The notes under the pieces were generated by a model, which was given only the letters and a program-made list of their open reading frames with translations, was not told the DNA's origin and searched no databases. Shown piece by piece: positions 54,849 to 64,000 of a stretch of DNA of 64,000 nt; positions within the stretch are counted from its first letter, which is position 1; each line of letters begins with the position of its first letter. Position numbers and translations under genes: made by a program. Source of the stretch: Calonectria ilicicola (Eukaryota; Ascomycota; Sordariomycetes; Hypocreales; Nectriaceae). Location of the stretch: assembly GCA_020809705.1 (NCBI GenBank), contig CP085827.1:2294001-2358000 (forward strand), written 5' to 3'.

Positions 54849-57266
54849 ATGACCGGAATCGCCCCCATCCCCCAGGTTGCTAGCCACGGCTGCATCATTG
54901 ACATTACCGCCATCGTCGAGACCTGCCCCAAGGTTCAGGTCAAGGTCAACACTGGCCACCAGATCAAGAAGGAATCACACACCATTGTGGTTCAACCTAC
55001 TGAGGTGAGCAAATACGAACTGACATCTAGCATTGATGATGAAGGGAGTCAACTGACATTCTTGAAGCCCAAGAAGACCCATAAGAGGCAGAGTGGTTTC
55101 CGCCGCTCTAATTCTGAAGGCCTACAGCCCCGCCACGATTCCTGCTCCGCTGCCCCTGTCAGCGTGGACAGCAACGTCCTGGTCGACTTGAACCTGTTGA
55201 CCCCTGACGCCCTCGAGAAGTTCCTGGAGCTTCTCGGCGTCGGGGGCAAGGACAAGCGTGAGGCCAAGAACCCCCCACTTGCCAACGTTGAGGTCGGCGA
55301 GAAGCACAACATTGCTCACGTCCAGGCTGGTGGTGACCAGCTTCTGAAAGTCGATGCCTTCGGAAACAGAATCATTGGCGCACGCGCTGCCCCGCCTCTG
55401 GACGTCAACCTCCTTGGCCAGCACAAGGACCAGGCTGCCACCCTCCTTGACCTCGAGGCTTTGACCACATGGAAGGGCAAGACTGCTCAAGACGGTCTCC
55501 TCAACCTCGGAATCGGCACAGAGAAGCCCAAGGACAAGAACTTCCTGATCAACGCCAACCTTCTCGCCAAGCAGCCTGGTGACGGTGGTAACAATGGCGG
55601 CAACAATGGCGGCAACAACGGTGGTAACAACGGCGGCAACAATGGCGGCAACAATGGCGGCAACAACGGAGGAAATAACGGAGGCAACAACGGTGGTAAC
55701 AACGGCGGCAACAACGGAGGAAATAACGGAGGCAACAACGGTGGCAACAACGGCGGCAACAACGGAGGAAATGGCGGTAACAATGGAGGTAACAATGGTG
55801 GCAACAATGGTGGAAACCCCGGAGGCAACGGTGGAAACCCCGGAGGCAGTGGCGGCAACCCTGGCAGCAACCCCGGAGGCAATGGTGGAAACCCCGGAGG
55901 CAACCCCGGAGGCAACCCCGGTGGAGGCAACGGTGGAAACCCCGGAGGCAACCCCGGTGGTAACCCCGGAGGCAACGGCGGCAACCCTGGCGGTAACGGT
56001 GGTAACCCCGGTGGCAATGGCGGTAATAACGGCGGCAACAATGGTGGAAACCCCGGAGGCAACGGAGGCAACCCTGGTGGTAATGGTGGAAACCCCGGAG
56101 GCAACGGCAGCAACAACGGCGGCAGTGGTGGTAACCACGGCACCGGTAACACCGGCACCGGCAACAATGGCAACGGAAACAGTGGTAACAACAACAACGG
56201 AAATGGTAACAGCGGCAACGGCAACAACGGCAACGGAAACAGTGGTAACGGCAACAACGGTAACGGAAACAGTGGCAATGGCAACAATGGCAACGGAAAC
56301 AGTGGTAACGGCAACAATGGTAACGGCCATAGCGGTAACGGATCTGGCAATGGATCTGGCCCCAAAGGTTCTGGCGCTGGCAATGGTTCTGATGGAAAGG
56401 GTAACAACGGAAAGGGTAACACTGGCACTGGAAACAACGGTAATGGAAACAGCGGCAACGGAAACAATGGCAACGGTAACAGTGGAAACGGTAACAACGG
56501 AAACGGCAACAGTGGCAATGGCAACAACGGCAATGGCAACAGCGGCAATGGCAACAATGGAAACGGCAATAGTGGCAATGGAAACAACGGCAATGGCCAG
56601 AGCGGTAACGGCCACAGCGGTAACGGCACTGGTTCTAAGGGTCCTGGCGGCAATGGTTCAGATGGCAAGGGCAACAACGGCAAGGGCAACACCGGATCTG
56701 GAAACAACGGCAACAACAACAGCGGCAACGGCAACAATGGCAACAACAACAGCGGTAATGGCAACAATGGTAACGGCAACAGTGGCAACGGCAACAACGG
56801 TAACCACAACAGCGGCAATGGCAACAACGGCAGCGGAAACAGCGGTAACGGCAAGAACGGTAACGGTTCTGGATCTGGCCCCAAGTCTCCCAGCGCTGGC
56901 TCTGGTTCTCCTCCCAGCTACGGTCCTGGTCACGGCAAGGGCAAGGACCACGGCCACTTCACCACCGTCTACCAGCCCAACTGTGGCAAGGGTCTTAAGC
57001 AGAAGGATCTCGACCGCGCTACCAAGAAGCACGCCGCTGATGTCGACCACTGCCTTGCCATCTGCCAGGCCGACGGTGCTCTCGCTACTGTTCACGGTGA
57101 CGCCAAGGTCGGTGACACTGCTAACATCAAGGTCTGCATCATCATCGATTTCGATGACTCTTCAAAGGATGGTAACTGCCGCTTCATCACTGGTCCTGAC
57201 AGCGAGCGATTTGATCACGGCCAGCTCGAGGACAAGAAGAGCAGCTCTTGCTTCGTCCGCCAGTAA
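54849..57266 (+). CDS. Large Asn/Gly-repeat protein with Cys-containing ends
   Basis: Probable exons 54849-55004 and 55068-57266 (784 aa). The 63-nt intron has GTGAGC, a CTGAC branch and AAG end, but is in frame and stop-free; read through, the protein is 805 aa. The N-terminal ~240 residues hold VLVDLNLLTPDALEKFLELL and repeated DVNLL/INANLL strands. Then come (NNGG)n and (GGNPGG)n (55588-56135) and (GNGNSGNGNN)n in two blocks split by KGSGAG/KGPGG spacers (to about 56880). The C-terminal ~110 residues have six Cys (QPNCGKG, HCLAIC, KVC, GNC, SSC). No signal peptide is visible. C-ending codons and the promoter suggest strong expression. Family and function unrecognised; a structural or matrix protein is a guess. 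Confidence 0.78.
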   Translation: MTGIAPIPQVASHGCIIDITAIVETCPKVQVKVNTGHQIKKESHTIVVQPTEVSKYELTSSIDDEGSQLTFLKPKKTHKRQSGFRRSNSEGLQPRHDSCSAAPVSVDSNVLVDLNLLTPDALEKFLELLGVGGKDKREAKNPPLANVEVGEKHNIAHVQAGGDQLLKVDAFGNRIIGARAAPPLDVNLLGQHKDQAATLLDLEALTTWKGKTAQDGLLNLGIGTEKPKDKNFLINANLLAKQPGDGGNNGGNNGGNNGGNNGGNNGGNNGGNNGGNNGGNNGGNNGGNNGGNNGGNNGGNNGGNNGGNGGNNGGNNGGNNGGNPGGNGGNPGGSGGNPGSNPGGNGGNPGGNPGGNPGGGNGGNPGGNPGGNPGGNGGNPGGNGGNPGGNGGNNGGNNGGNPGGNGGNPGGNGGNPGGNGSNNGGSGGNHGTGNTGTGNNGNGNSGNNNNGNGNSGNGNNGNGNSGNGNNGNGNSGNGNNGNGNSGNGNNGNGHSGNGSGNGSGPKGSGAGNGSDGKGNNGKGNTGTGNNGNGNSGNGNNGNGNSGNGNNGNGNSGNGNNGNGNSGNGNNGNGNSGNGNNGNGQSGNGHSGNGTGSKGPGGNGSDGKGNNGKGNTGSGNNGNNNSGNGNNGNNNSGNGNNGNGNSGNGNNGNHNSGNGNNGSGNSGNGKNGNGSGSGPKSPSAGSGSPPSYGPGHGKGKDHGHFTTVYQPNCGKGLKQKDLDRATKKHAADVDHCLAICQADGALATVHGDAKVGDTANIKVCIIIDFDDSSKDGNCRFITGPDSERFDHGQLEDKKSSSCFVRQ
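55588..56880 (+). repeat. Coding Asn/Gly/Ser tandem repeats
   Basis: About 1.3 kb of 12-nt (NNGG), 12-18-nt (NPGG) and longer (GNGNSGNGNN) units. Third-position variation between units shows they are kept at protein level rather than being fresh slippage. The same DNA leaves long stop-free frames on the other strand, which are by-products. Confidence 0.9.
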
Positions 57267-58294
57267 GATGGAGATTTCTATTTTCGGACACAAGCTGTAT
57301 ATGATCGGCGCTTTTGCCATTCAGAACACGAGTCTATGAGAAGAACGACTGACTGATCTGTGGAGTTAAAAGTGTGGTTCCGTACAAAGTGCACATGGGA
57401 TCAGAGGCGCACTATCGCACTCATTCACACACACACGCGCGCATAGACATCCACATTGGATGATCTCTTTTTATTTCTTGACATGAAAAATTTGGTATAT
57501 TTTAGTTTTATCTTTTCTTTACGAGTAGCATAATCCAAAAACTTTTCTTTTTGTTTCTGCACAACTATGATCCAGCTTGATCTTTGCTTGTGAATAACAT
57601 TTCTTCTCGGTGTGCAGGTTGTAATGTCTTGTAGCGCAAACCTTTTTGAAGCCGTGAGACATGGTAATTAAACAGGAGAGAAAATCTTGATCCGATCGCG
57701 ATTTACCCCGAAAAAAAATCAAATCAAAGATAAGACCCCTGTTCAATAAGCTATCTTGCATGTATGGCTTGCAGACTGCATGAGGAGGGTTCATAGCTGG
57801 GCTGCTGTGTCCTGTAAGACATGAGCGACCTTTGTGAATAGTGACAAGCGAGAGAGGGAGAGAGTTTGTATGCAAGGGGGGGAGGGGAGCAGTTTCAACT
57901 AACCAAAAGATCCGATTTTATGAATTGAACAAAGACACCTGTTTTACATCAGCTTGACACTTGCACGGCTATTTTTTGGGGGTCGGGTGTCGGGGTACTT
58001 TGTACCGAGTGGTGTGCCGCCACCATCGCTAAAACGGACTCATGCAACTATCGCGGCTTGGCGTGATTTGGGAAGCAGGAGGCTGCAGGAGCTCCCCCAT
58101 TAGTGCGGCCCCTCTTCCTCACCGTCAACGTCATTGCTGCTAAAGGGTCCAGGCCAACAACCCGCATCATCACCATCACCACCATCATCGCCGCCTCCCA
58201 AATGCCGCCCTTATAGCAGCTGCAGCAGGCCTCCCTCCCTCCCTCTCTTTCCCTCCCCCTCTCCCACGCCGCCTCCACCTCCGCCTCCGCCGTC
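57267..58294. other. Intergenic; CA and CT-rich microsatellites
   Basis: 3' side of the Asn/Gly gene (CA/CG microsatellite near 57424-57446) and promoter of the UVRAG-like gene, with a pure pyrimidine tract at about 58230-58264 directly before the ATG region. Confidence 0.5.
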
Positions 58295-60235
58295 ATGTCG
58301 TCCCTCGTCACCACCGAGCCGCGCCGTCCTCGCCTTCGTGCTCAGAACCGCAAGCTACGACACCTCCGCGGCATCTGGCTGCGCAACTTGGCCTTTGCGC
58401 CCGCGAGCCTGCGCACCACTGACGATGCCGACTTGAACCGCAGCCCTAAGAAGCTCCCCGTGGTCCGTGAGACAGGCCAATTGCACCCGTCGCGGTCGTC
58501 AGAGAGCCTGCGTAAGAACAAGGAATCACTGCGGCCCGATGCTGTGCGCCCGCCAAAAGTCCGTAGGACCAGCCTAAGCCTGGCCCACGCGACCCCGACC
58601 GCCCGCCAGAAGAGGCTCGAGGAGCTCGTCGATGAGGCCGTGGGGGACGTCTTTTTCTCGCTGCACGTCAATGCCTGCCACGAGCCCGTCTACGTGAGCG
58701 AGGTGCGCGAGAGGTCGGCAGTAAGCAGACACGCGACACGAGCAACCCGTACCGATCCGGCCGACTAATTCGTCTTACCCAAGAATTTCAATTTCCAGTT
58801 CTTTAGTCTCGCCGACTCCGACCCTGCCATTTCCAGGGCATGCGTCATTACCATCCGCCTGTGGGCGAAGCGGCCCAAGAGCAAATCGTGGATCTTCCTC
58901 CTTGAGGAGCACCTCGACCTGCGACGCCTCAACTTTATCGGCACCCTCGCGGACCGCCGATTCCCTCCCAATGCCCTCGTTTTCCACCTCGAGGACGGAA
59001 TCTACTCGCTCGATTTCCCGAACCGCGTCTCCGAGCCTAAGCAGGCACCCCTCATTGCGACGTCGTCATATAACACCCTCATGAAACTGGCCAACCTCGA
59101 GAGTTCCATTGACGATGCCATGGAGACACAGCAGCGCATCATGGATGAGATTAACCAAATCCTAGACCACACGCCCGTGGACACCACCGATACTGCTGAG
59201 GAGGCCGTTACTTTGGCCCAAAAGTATGTTGCAGCGCAGCAGCGCGCAAATCATTTCGCCAAGCAGAGACGGGACGATTTACTTAAATCATTAAAGATCC
59301 GAAGGGCTGCCATTGAGTTGGGAAGAGATGTCCAGGCCAAGGCGGAGGAGGACATTGCGAACAATCAGGAGACGCTCAAAGCCTCCAAGGAACTTGTCGA
59401 AAAGACGGAGCACCAGATTCGAGGACAGCGCCGTCGCATATGCTCAGACCTCGCCGACATATTCCCCATTACGCCGATCCCTAATGCGCCGCCCCTCTCC
59501 TTTCAGATTTGCAACATTCCTCTGCCGAACTCGACATATGATGCCGCCACCGCAAGACAAATACCCGAAGATGTCCTGTCTGCTGGCCTCGGCTTTGTAT
59601 CGCTACTCACCCGACACCTGCAATTCTACCTTGCGCATCCGCTGCCATATCCTCTTGACGCATTCGGTTCGCGATCATATGCCCGTGACGATATTTCACA
59701 CTTGGCTGAGAAGACTGTCTCATCTCGTCGGGAATTTCCCCTATATCTTCCGCGAGGAGGATCCACGGCTGGACAGTGGCGTTTCGAATATGGCTGGTTC
59801 CTCCTCAACAAGGACATTGAAGCGCTCTGCGCATCCCAGGGGCTCCGCGTGGTGGACATTCGCCACTCCCTCCCCAATCTCAAGTATTTGTTGTACGTCT
59901 GCAGCGCCGGCACAGAAGAAGTCCCAGAGCGCAAAAAGGGTGGCGTGCGAGGACTCTGGGCTGGCAGGCTGAAAGGCCGGCTGTCAACCATGTCAACCCA
60001 AATTGACGGAGACTCGGTTAGCATTTCCGGAAGCCGTCGCGGCAGCAATGATAGTGAGGCGATGCAGCTGCACGGAGACGCTATTCGGAAAGCTCTCTTG
60101 AAGAGCAATGGAAACGGAAAATCAGACGAGGTTGTTGTCGACAGCCTGAGTGATGTAATATCGTTGCCCTTTGGAGATGGTGACACCAAGTTTACGCTGA
60201 GAACCAAAGGTTTAAGAGAGAATGTGTCTGGATGA
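58295..60235 (+). CDS. UVRAG/Vps38-type autophagy and endosome PI3K-complex subunit (PF10186)
   Basis: Two exons, 58295-58720 and 58799-60235 (intron 58721-58798, 78 nt), 620 aa. A basic N-terminus is followed by a C2-like block (VFFSLHVNACHEPV, then SKSWIFLLEEHLDLRRLNFIG). A long coiled coil covers about residues 235-360, and a C-terminal domain has DVLSAGLGFVSLLTRHLQFYLAHPLPYPL and FEYGWFLLNKDIEALC, the Atg14/UVRAG core. Such proteins bind Vps34-Vps15-Beclin1/Atg6 to make PI3P for endosomal sorting or autophagosome formation. The C2-like region favours UVRAG/Vps38 over Atg14. Convergent with RTC1, 345 bases apart. Confidence 0.87.
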
Positions 60236-60580
60236 GGCGTCGAATGAGAAGTAATAAGTGATGATAGCAGGAGCTTGATTAATTATTGTCTAGTATACCT
60301 ATGTTGCGGGGTTGGACGGATCCCCCTTCACCCGCCACCTAAATCCTTAACTGAACTCGTTGCTCGGGTATCAAAATTGCTAAAATTATATTATGCTTCA
60401 GAAAACATTGGTCTAAAAGATGTCGTATTCCTCTCCAACCCAGAATAACGATAAATATCCAATCAAGACCATACGCCATGCAGTGAAAGCACTCCCAAGT
60501 AAACAAGAAAAAGGAGAAAAAAAAACAAAAGTTCAAACATAATTGCCCCCCAAGTAAACGCAAATGACCAACCATCATGT
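60236..60580. other. Intergenic between convergent genes
   Basis: 345 bases holding both 3' ends; an A-rich tract near 60510-60530. Nothing else. Confidence 0.4.
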
Positions 60581-63500
60581 TCATCGCTCAGAAGCTGCAA
60601 ACTTGACGCTCTTGCGGCGTTCCCGTTCTCCGGTACCTAGCGTTCTTCCCGGGCTCGAGCTCAGGATGCCACCACCGCCGCCCTTGTTAAGCACTTCACG
60701 AGCCATGCCGACGGCGCGGCTCTGCGGGATCTCATTTGCCTCGCCTTTGACTGCGCGATCGATTCCAGGTCGGGGGCTGGACCGGCGGCTACTGTTGGCT
60801 GTGCGATCATCTCGGCCAGAGCGCGTCTTTTCGACGGTTACGCGGCCAAGTTCATCAGCTCGTGCCGTCGTTGTTTCGCCACGGTACTTGCCAGGGAGAC
60901 ATGCATGACCGCAGCCATCAAGGGGGCAGCAGCCGTCACTGTACGTGGAGGAACCGTAGGCGCTGTCCGACGTGTCAAGGGATGCGTGCCAGGCATGTAG
61001 ACAGGAAGCATGCCCACCATGGGTGCAACCCGGGCAGTACCACCACTCCGAGAGCCATGCGTCTGGCGAATCAATGGTTTCAGCAATCTCAGCCGGCACA
61101 TATGTGGCTTGTGCCGGATCTCTGTGTCCGCAGACAGCGCATGGCGCCATGCCCTTGCGGCAACGCTTACAGGTCCAAATGGCCGACTCTCCATCCTTGG
61201 GATCAATTTCTCTGGGCTTTCGGCAGTTGGAGCAAAAGAAGCCCACTTTGACGTTCTGCTGGGCGGGAGCGAAGATGGGAGTGTAGTTTTCGCCCCATTC
61301 CGGTAACCCTTCGGGCCAGCCTTGCACACAGACATTGCGCAAGAGTGAGGCCTCGATGAAAAGGCTCATGCTCATGAGGCGCGAATGGTGTTGGCGGAGA
61401 ACAGCACTGGCCTGGTGGTAATCAATAACAGACTCCGGCACAAGGGGTTTCAAAAGTAAAACTATGGCCGAAGCGTTGAGCGCCGAGCTTCGAGATTCAA
61501 AGTCCAATGCCCTGGTGATTAATGAATAGGGATCAAGCGGGGATATTACTGATGCCGGTCCGTCGGCAACCGTAGGGTGCGGATAAGGAGGATCTTCCTC
61601 CCAAGGAAGATAGTCGGTGTCGAGGATGAACGGCCGAACGTCTTGCTGGGCAGGCGAGGGTCCCTTGAACGGGCTGGCTGCACGGCTTGGTGAGTTTGCT
61701 GGCGCGAGGATGACTGGGTGCGGCTGCGGCTTTGGCTCTTCCAGTATCTGGGTGAGTACTGAGGCCAGATTGTCTACAGCTATGTCCACCGCAGGTGATG
61801 GCTCTATTTCAGGCTGCGAGGTCGCTGGTGTTTGAGAGTGCTCGGAGTCATCGGTGCCCGTTGTCGTCTGTGAAATCGGGAACACTTCGCCGGGGGACTC
61901 GGGGACCTTGTTCGATTTTCGGGGTGTGGAAAGCTCCTTGGCGTCCTCCGTCTCCTTATCCATCATCTCCCCGCGGATCCGGCTCTCATACTCCTCGCTC
62001 TCCCTGGACATATCGGACGCATGTCTGGCCAGGCTGGATCTCCAGGTTCCACCTCCATTGGAAGCAGCGGGCTTCGGCGTCTGGCGGGTTGCATCCGAAG
62101 TGGAAAACATCTGAGCAAAACTCTCATCCGAATCGTGCCTAACGACTTTACTACGGTTAGCGTTCTGGGGGCTAATGTAGTCGAGGGTTAGCGGCTCCTT
62201 TTTCCTGGGCATGGGGACATCCATAGCCTTGGCTAATGCGTCTGCATCATAGAAGTCGTAACCTTCGGTGCTGGAGATGTGTGACTGCTCACTATCATGG
62301 CTCACGTCCGAGACGGGGACAGAGTCAAGACGCTTCCGGGGAGTCTCGTCATGTTGCCGCACCGCCGGTCCCAAGGCAAGCTCGTCAGGTTCCACCACGG
62401 CTGCGAGTCGTTTCCCAATCGACTGCGAATAATGTCCGTTACTGTCCACGGGTCGGGCAATCGGCGTCGGAACGTTGGAAGTGCTTTCCATCATGCCTTC
62501 GGACAGCAGGGATCTGCTTGACATGGATCGGCCTATGGGGGCGTTTGATTGAGTAGACAGCCTCCGCGGGGTCTCCTCACCGTAACTTTGACTACCAGAA
62601 TGAGTATCGATTGGCTTCAGTCGACTGTTGCCCTTCTTCTCATCAATTTTGACCTTTTGAAACCGGCCTAGTCGTAATTCGAAATGATACTGCGCTCGCC
62701 GTTCGAGAAGGAGGTTGACGGCATACGATAGGATGCGCCACGTCTGCGATAATCGAAAAAGACTAGCTGTTTCGGCAGCCTTGGCATACTGTTCCATGAT
62801 ATGAGCAACTCTGTGATTGAGCAACTTGCCGCCTTTGACAAGCGGAAGCTCTCGCTGAAGCGTTTCGAGATAGATAGTGGATAGATACTGATAAACCTGA
62901 GTGGTCCGTGTGGAGGGGATATGTCCCGACGCCATGGTTTGCTGTGACTTGAACATGCCCGTCACTTTGATGGCCTGGTCGAGGCCTAGGAGCATCTTTT
63001 GTTCGTCGGAGATGCTGGGGGCGGACGGCGGAGTCGTGCTCATTGGAGGGCCCGATCTGCCTGCTCCTCGCTTGCGGCCCATTCGTTTTCTTGGGCCCAG
63101 GAAGCTGCCCACAACGTCCTCCTCAGAGTCACTTCTACTGATGCTAAGCATGGGCGTGTTGGGACTGGAGCCATATGGAGTCCGGGGAATCATTTCAGAA
63201 TGGTGGCTCAAGGTGGGTCGCGGTCGCTGCGAATGCGGCCTCTCATCTAGAAACATTAGAACGTCACCAGTTGGCGAAAAGGCCATGGCTGACGTTGACT
63301 GGCGATCGATTACTTTCGTGGAAAAGGCGACGTCACACTGGGTAAATAGTCCATCTGCTCCAACCGTCCAAAGCATGTCTTGATCCTGCCACAGCAAGGC
63401 AGCTGGGGAGCTATCGAACTTCTCGATTTCCTTGTACGGCATTGTGGGCCGAGCAAGATCCCAGATGTGCACTGCAGAGGTCCCGTATCGCCTGTTGCTA

Positions 63501-64000
63501 CTCTCATCATAGGCGACAGCAACCTGTGCAACTCGTTTGCTCTGCGCTGTGGCTGACCAGAGGCCAGGCCTCCATGCTACGGTGAAGATGGGCGCTGGTG
63601 TTGATACTGTATATTTGGGTTTCTGGCGCTTGTCAGCGGTGCCTCCGAGATCCCACACATGTAACTTGGTGTCCCAGCCTCCACTGATGAGGTGGGTTCC
63701 GTCTGGATGCCACGAGATGGAAGCACAAGCTTTTTCATGTGCGTTGATGCGCAACAACGGTCTGGCAGGTTGTCGAACATCCCACTTGAGCACCACACCC
63801 CCTTCGGTGCAACATGCCATTTCGTGGCCGACTTTCGGGGACCATTTGACCTGTCTGACAGGATCTATACATTTGAGAGGCGCAAAGCGCTGTCGAAAGG
63901 TGATGCCACCAGATCGAGCTTGTAGAGGTGACGCAGTGTCGAAGACACGGGCGAAGCCGTCCTGGCTTCCCGAGAGAAGCCAGCTCTTGAGATGGGGGTT
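60581..64000 (-). CDS. RTC1: RTC1/Sea2 (WDR24-like), SEA/GATOR2 complex subunit; 5' end outside window
   Basis: Minus strand, open from the stop at 60581 to the window edge: 1139 residues without an intron; the start is beyond 64000. The visible N-terminal part holds WD40 repeats (LLSGSQDGFARVFD; ISWHPDGTHLISGGWDTKLHVWDL; SAVHIWDLARP). A disordered Ser/Pro middle contains the conserved helical block with SQTWRILSYAVNLLLERRAQYHF. The C-terminus is a zinc-binding RING-like module (FFCSNCRKP, WTCKRCRKG, CAVCGH, WWYCPGCTHGGH, CCPLDGCGHAC). Rtc1 is part of the SEACAT/GATOR2 vacuolar complex that relays amino-acid supply to TORC1. Confidence 0.92.
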   Translation of the reverse strand, partial: NPHLKSWLLSGSQDGFARVFDTASPLQARSGGITFRQRFAPLKCIDPVRQVKWSPKVGHEMACCTEGGVVLKWDVRQPARPLLRINAHEKACASISWHPDGTHLISGGWDTKLHVWDLGGTADKRQKPKYTVSTPAPIFTVAWRPGLWSATAQSKRVAQVAVAYDESSNRRYGTSAVHIWDLARPTMPYKEIEKFDSSPAALLWQDQDMLWTVGADGLFTQCDVAFSTKVIDRQSTSAMAFSPTGDVLMFLDERPHSQRPRPTLSHHSEMIPRTPYGSSPNTPMLSISRSDSEEDVVGSFLGPRKRMGRKRGAGRSGPPMSTTPPSAPSISDEQKMLLGLDQAIKVTGMFKSQQTMASGHIPSTRTTQVYQYLSTIYLETLQRELPLVKGGKLLNHRVAHIMEQYAKAAETASLFRLSQTWRILSYAVNLLLERRAQYHFELRLGRFQKVKIDEKKGNSRLKPIDTHSGSQSYGEETPRRLSTQSNAPIGRSMSSRSLLSEGMMESTSNVPTPIARPVDSNGHYSQSIGKRLAAVVEPDELALGPAVRQHDETPRKRLDSVPVSDVSHDSEQSHISSTEGYDFYDADALAKAMDVPMPRKKEPLTLDYISPQNANRSKVVRHDSDESFAQMFSTSDATRQTPKPAASNGGGTWRSSLARHASDMSRESEEYESRIRGEMMDKETEDAKELSTPRKSNKVPESPGEVFPISQTTTGTDDSEHSQTPATSQPEIEPSPAVDIAVDNLASVLTQILEEPKPQPHPVILAPANSPSRAASPFKGPSPAQQDVRPFILDTDYLPWEEDPPYPHPTVADGPASVISPLDPYSLITRALDFESRSSALNASAIVLLLKPLVPESVIDYHQASAVLRQHHSRLMSMSLFIEASLLRNVCVQGWPEGLPEWGENYTPIFAPAQQNVKVGFFCSNCRKPREIDPKDGESAIWTCKRCRKGMAPCAVCGHRDPAQATYVPAEIAETIDSPDAWLSEWWYCPGCTHGGHASCLHAWHASLDTSDSAYGSSTYSDGCCPLDGCGHACLPGKYRGETTTARADELGRVTVEKTRSGRDDRTANSSRRSSPRPGIDRAVKGEANEIPQSRAVGMAREVLNKGGGGGILSSSPGRTLGTGERERRKSVKFAASER

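Noticed and set aside
55122..56884. Very long open frames on the minus strand and in another plus frame across the Asn/Gly repeats
   Set aside because: They are by-products of the 12-nt repeat periodicity, giving poly Leu-Pro, Ala-Val or Ala-Thr strings; promoter, codon use and structured ends all favour the plus-strand frame.

Overview
The window looks like a chromosomal segment from a filamentous ascomycete (Pezizomycotina, perhaps Sordariomycetes/Hypocreales). Protein genes are broken by short GT-AG introns of about 45-130 nt with CTAAC/CTGAC-like branch sites. The families are typical of these fungi: Zn2Cys6 and fungal-specific transcription factors, a LaeA-like methyltransferase, an NmrA-like protein, pectin lyase, a multicopper oxidase and the SEA-complex subunit RTC1. 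I rebuilt 22 protein genes, resolving introns by eye from frame continuity, splice signals and family knowledge, plus one intron-containing tRNA-Pro(AGG).

Layout. 1-9.7 kb: an accessory-looking stretch with a 1731-aa GHKL-ATPase/NOV-domain protein (8 exons), a membrane-anchored papain-fold (LRAT/NlpC-like) protein with a glycine tail, and an F-box protein. 10.8-15.6 kb: a small basic repeat protein, a SnoaL-like protein and an NmrA-like protein. 17.0-19.2 kb: tRNA-Pro and a type II membrane PLOD-like glycosyltransferase. 19.2-24.8 kb: 5.5 kb with no gene I can support. 24.8-33.2 kb: a four-pass membrane glycoprotein, a secreted pectin lyase, a single-pass Ser-rich membrane protein and an ER-type SDR.

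34.4-40 kb holds a CCC1/VIT1-like metal transporter, a secreted acid phosphatase and a divergently transcribed multicopper oxidase. CACGTG (PHO-type) sites lie in the flanking regions. 40.8-45.7 kb holds a fungal-specific transcription factor lacking a zinc cluster, an SDR reductase and a LaeA-like methyltransferase with ten exons, one only 7 nt long. 48.0-57.3 kb holds a Zn2Cys6 regulator, a Nudix hydrolase and a highly repetitive Asn/Gly protein behind a strong-looking TATA promoter. 58.3-64 kb holds two housekeeping endomembrane genes: a UVRAG/Vps38-type PI3K-complex subunit and RTC1 (cut by the window end).

Spaces between genes are long and contain AT-rich tracts, diverged repeat fragments whose differences include many transitions (compatible with RIP), and microsatellites. 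No backbone synthase (PKS/NRPS/terpene), virus, CRISPR array or intact transposon was seen. The best candidates for something under-described are the ATPase-nuclease-like NOV gene with its papain-fold neighbour, and the Asn/Gly repeat protein.
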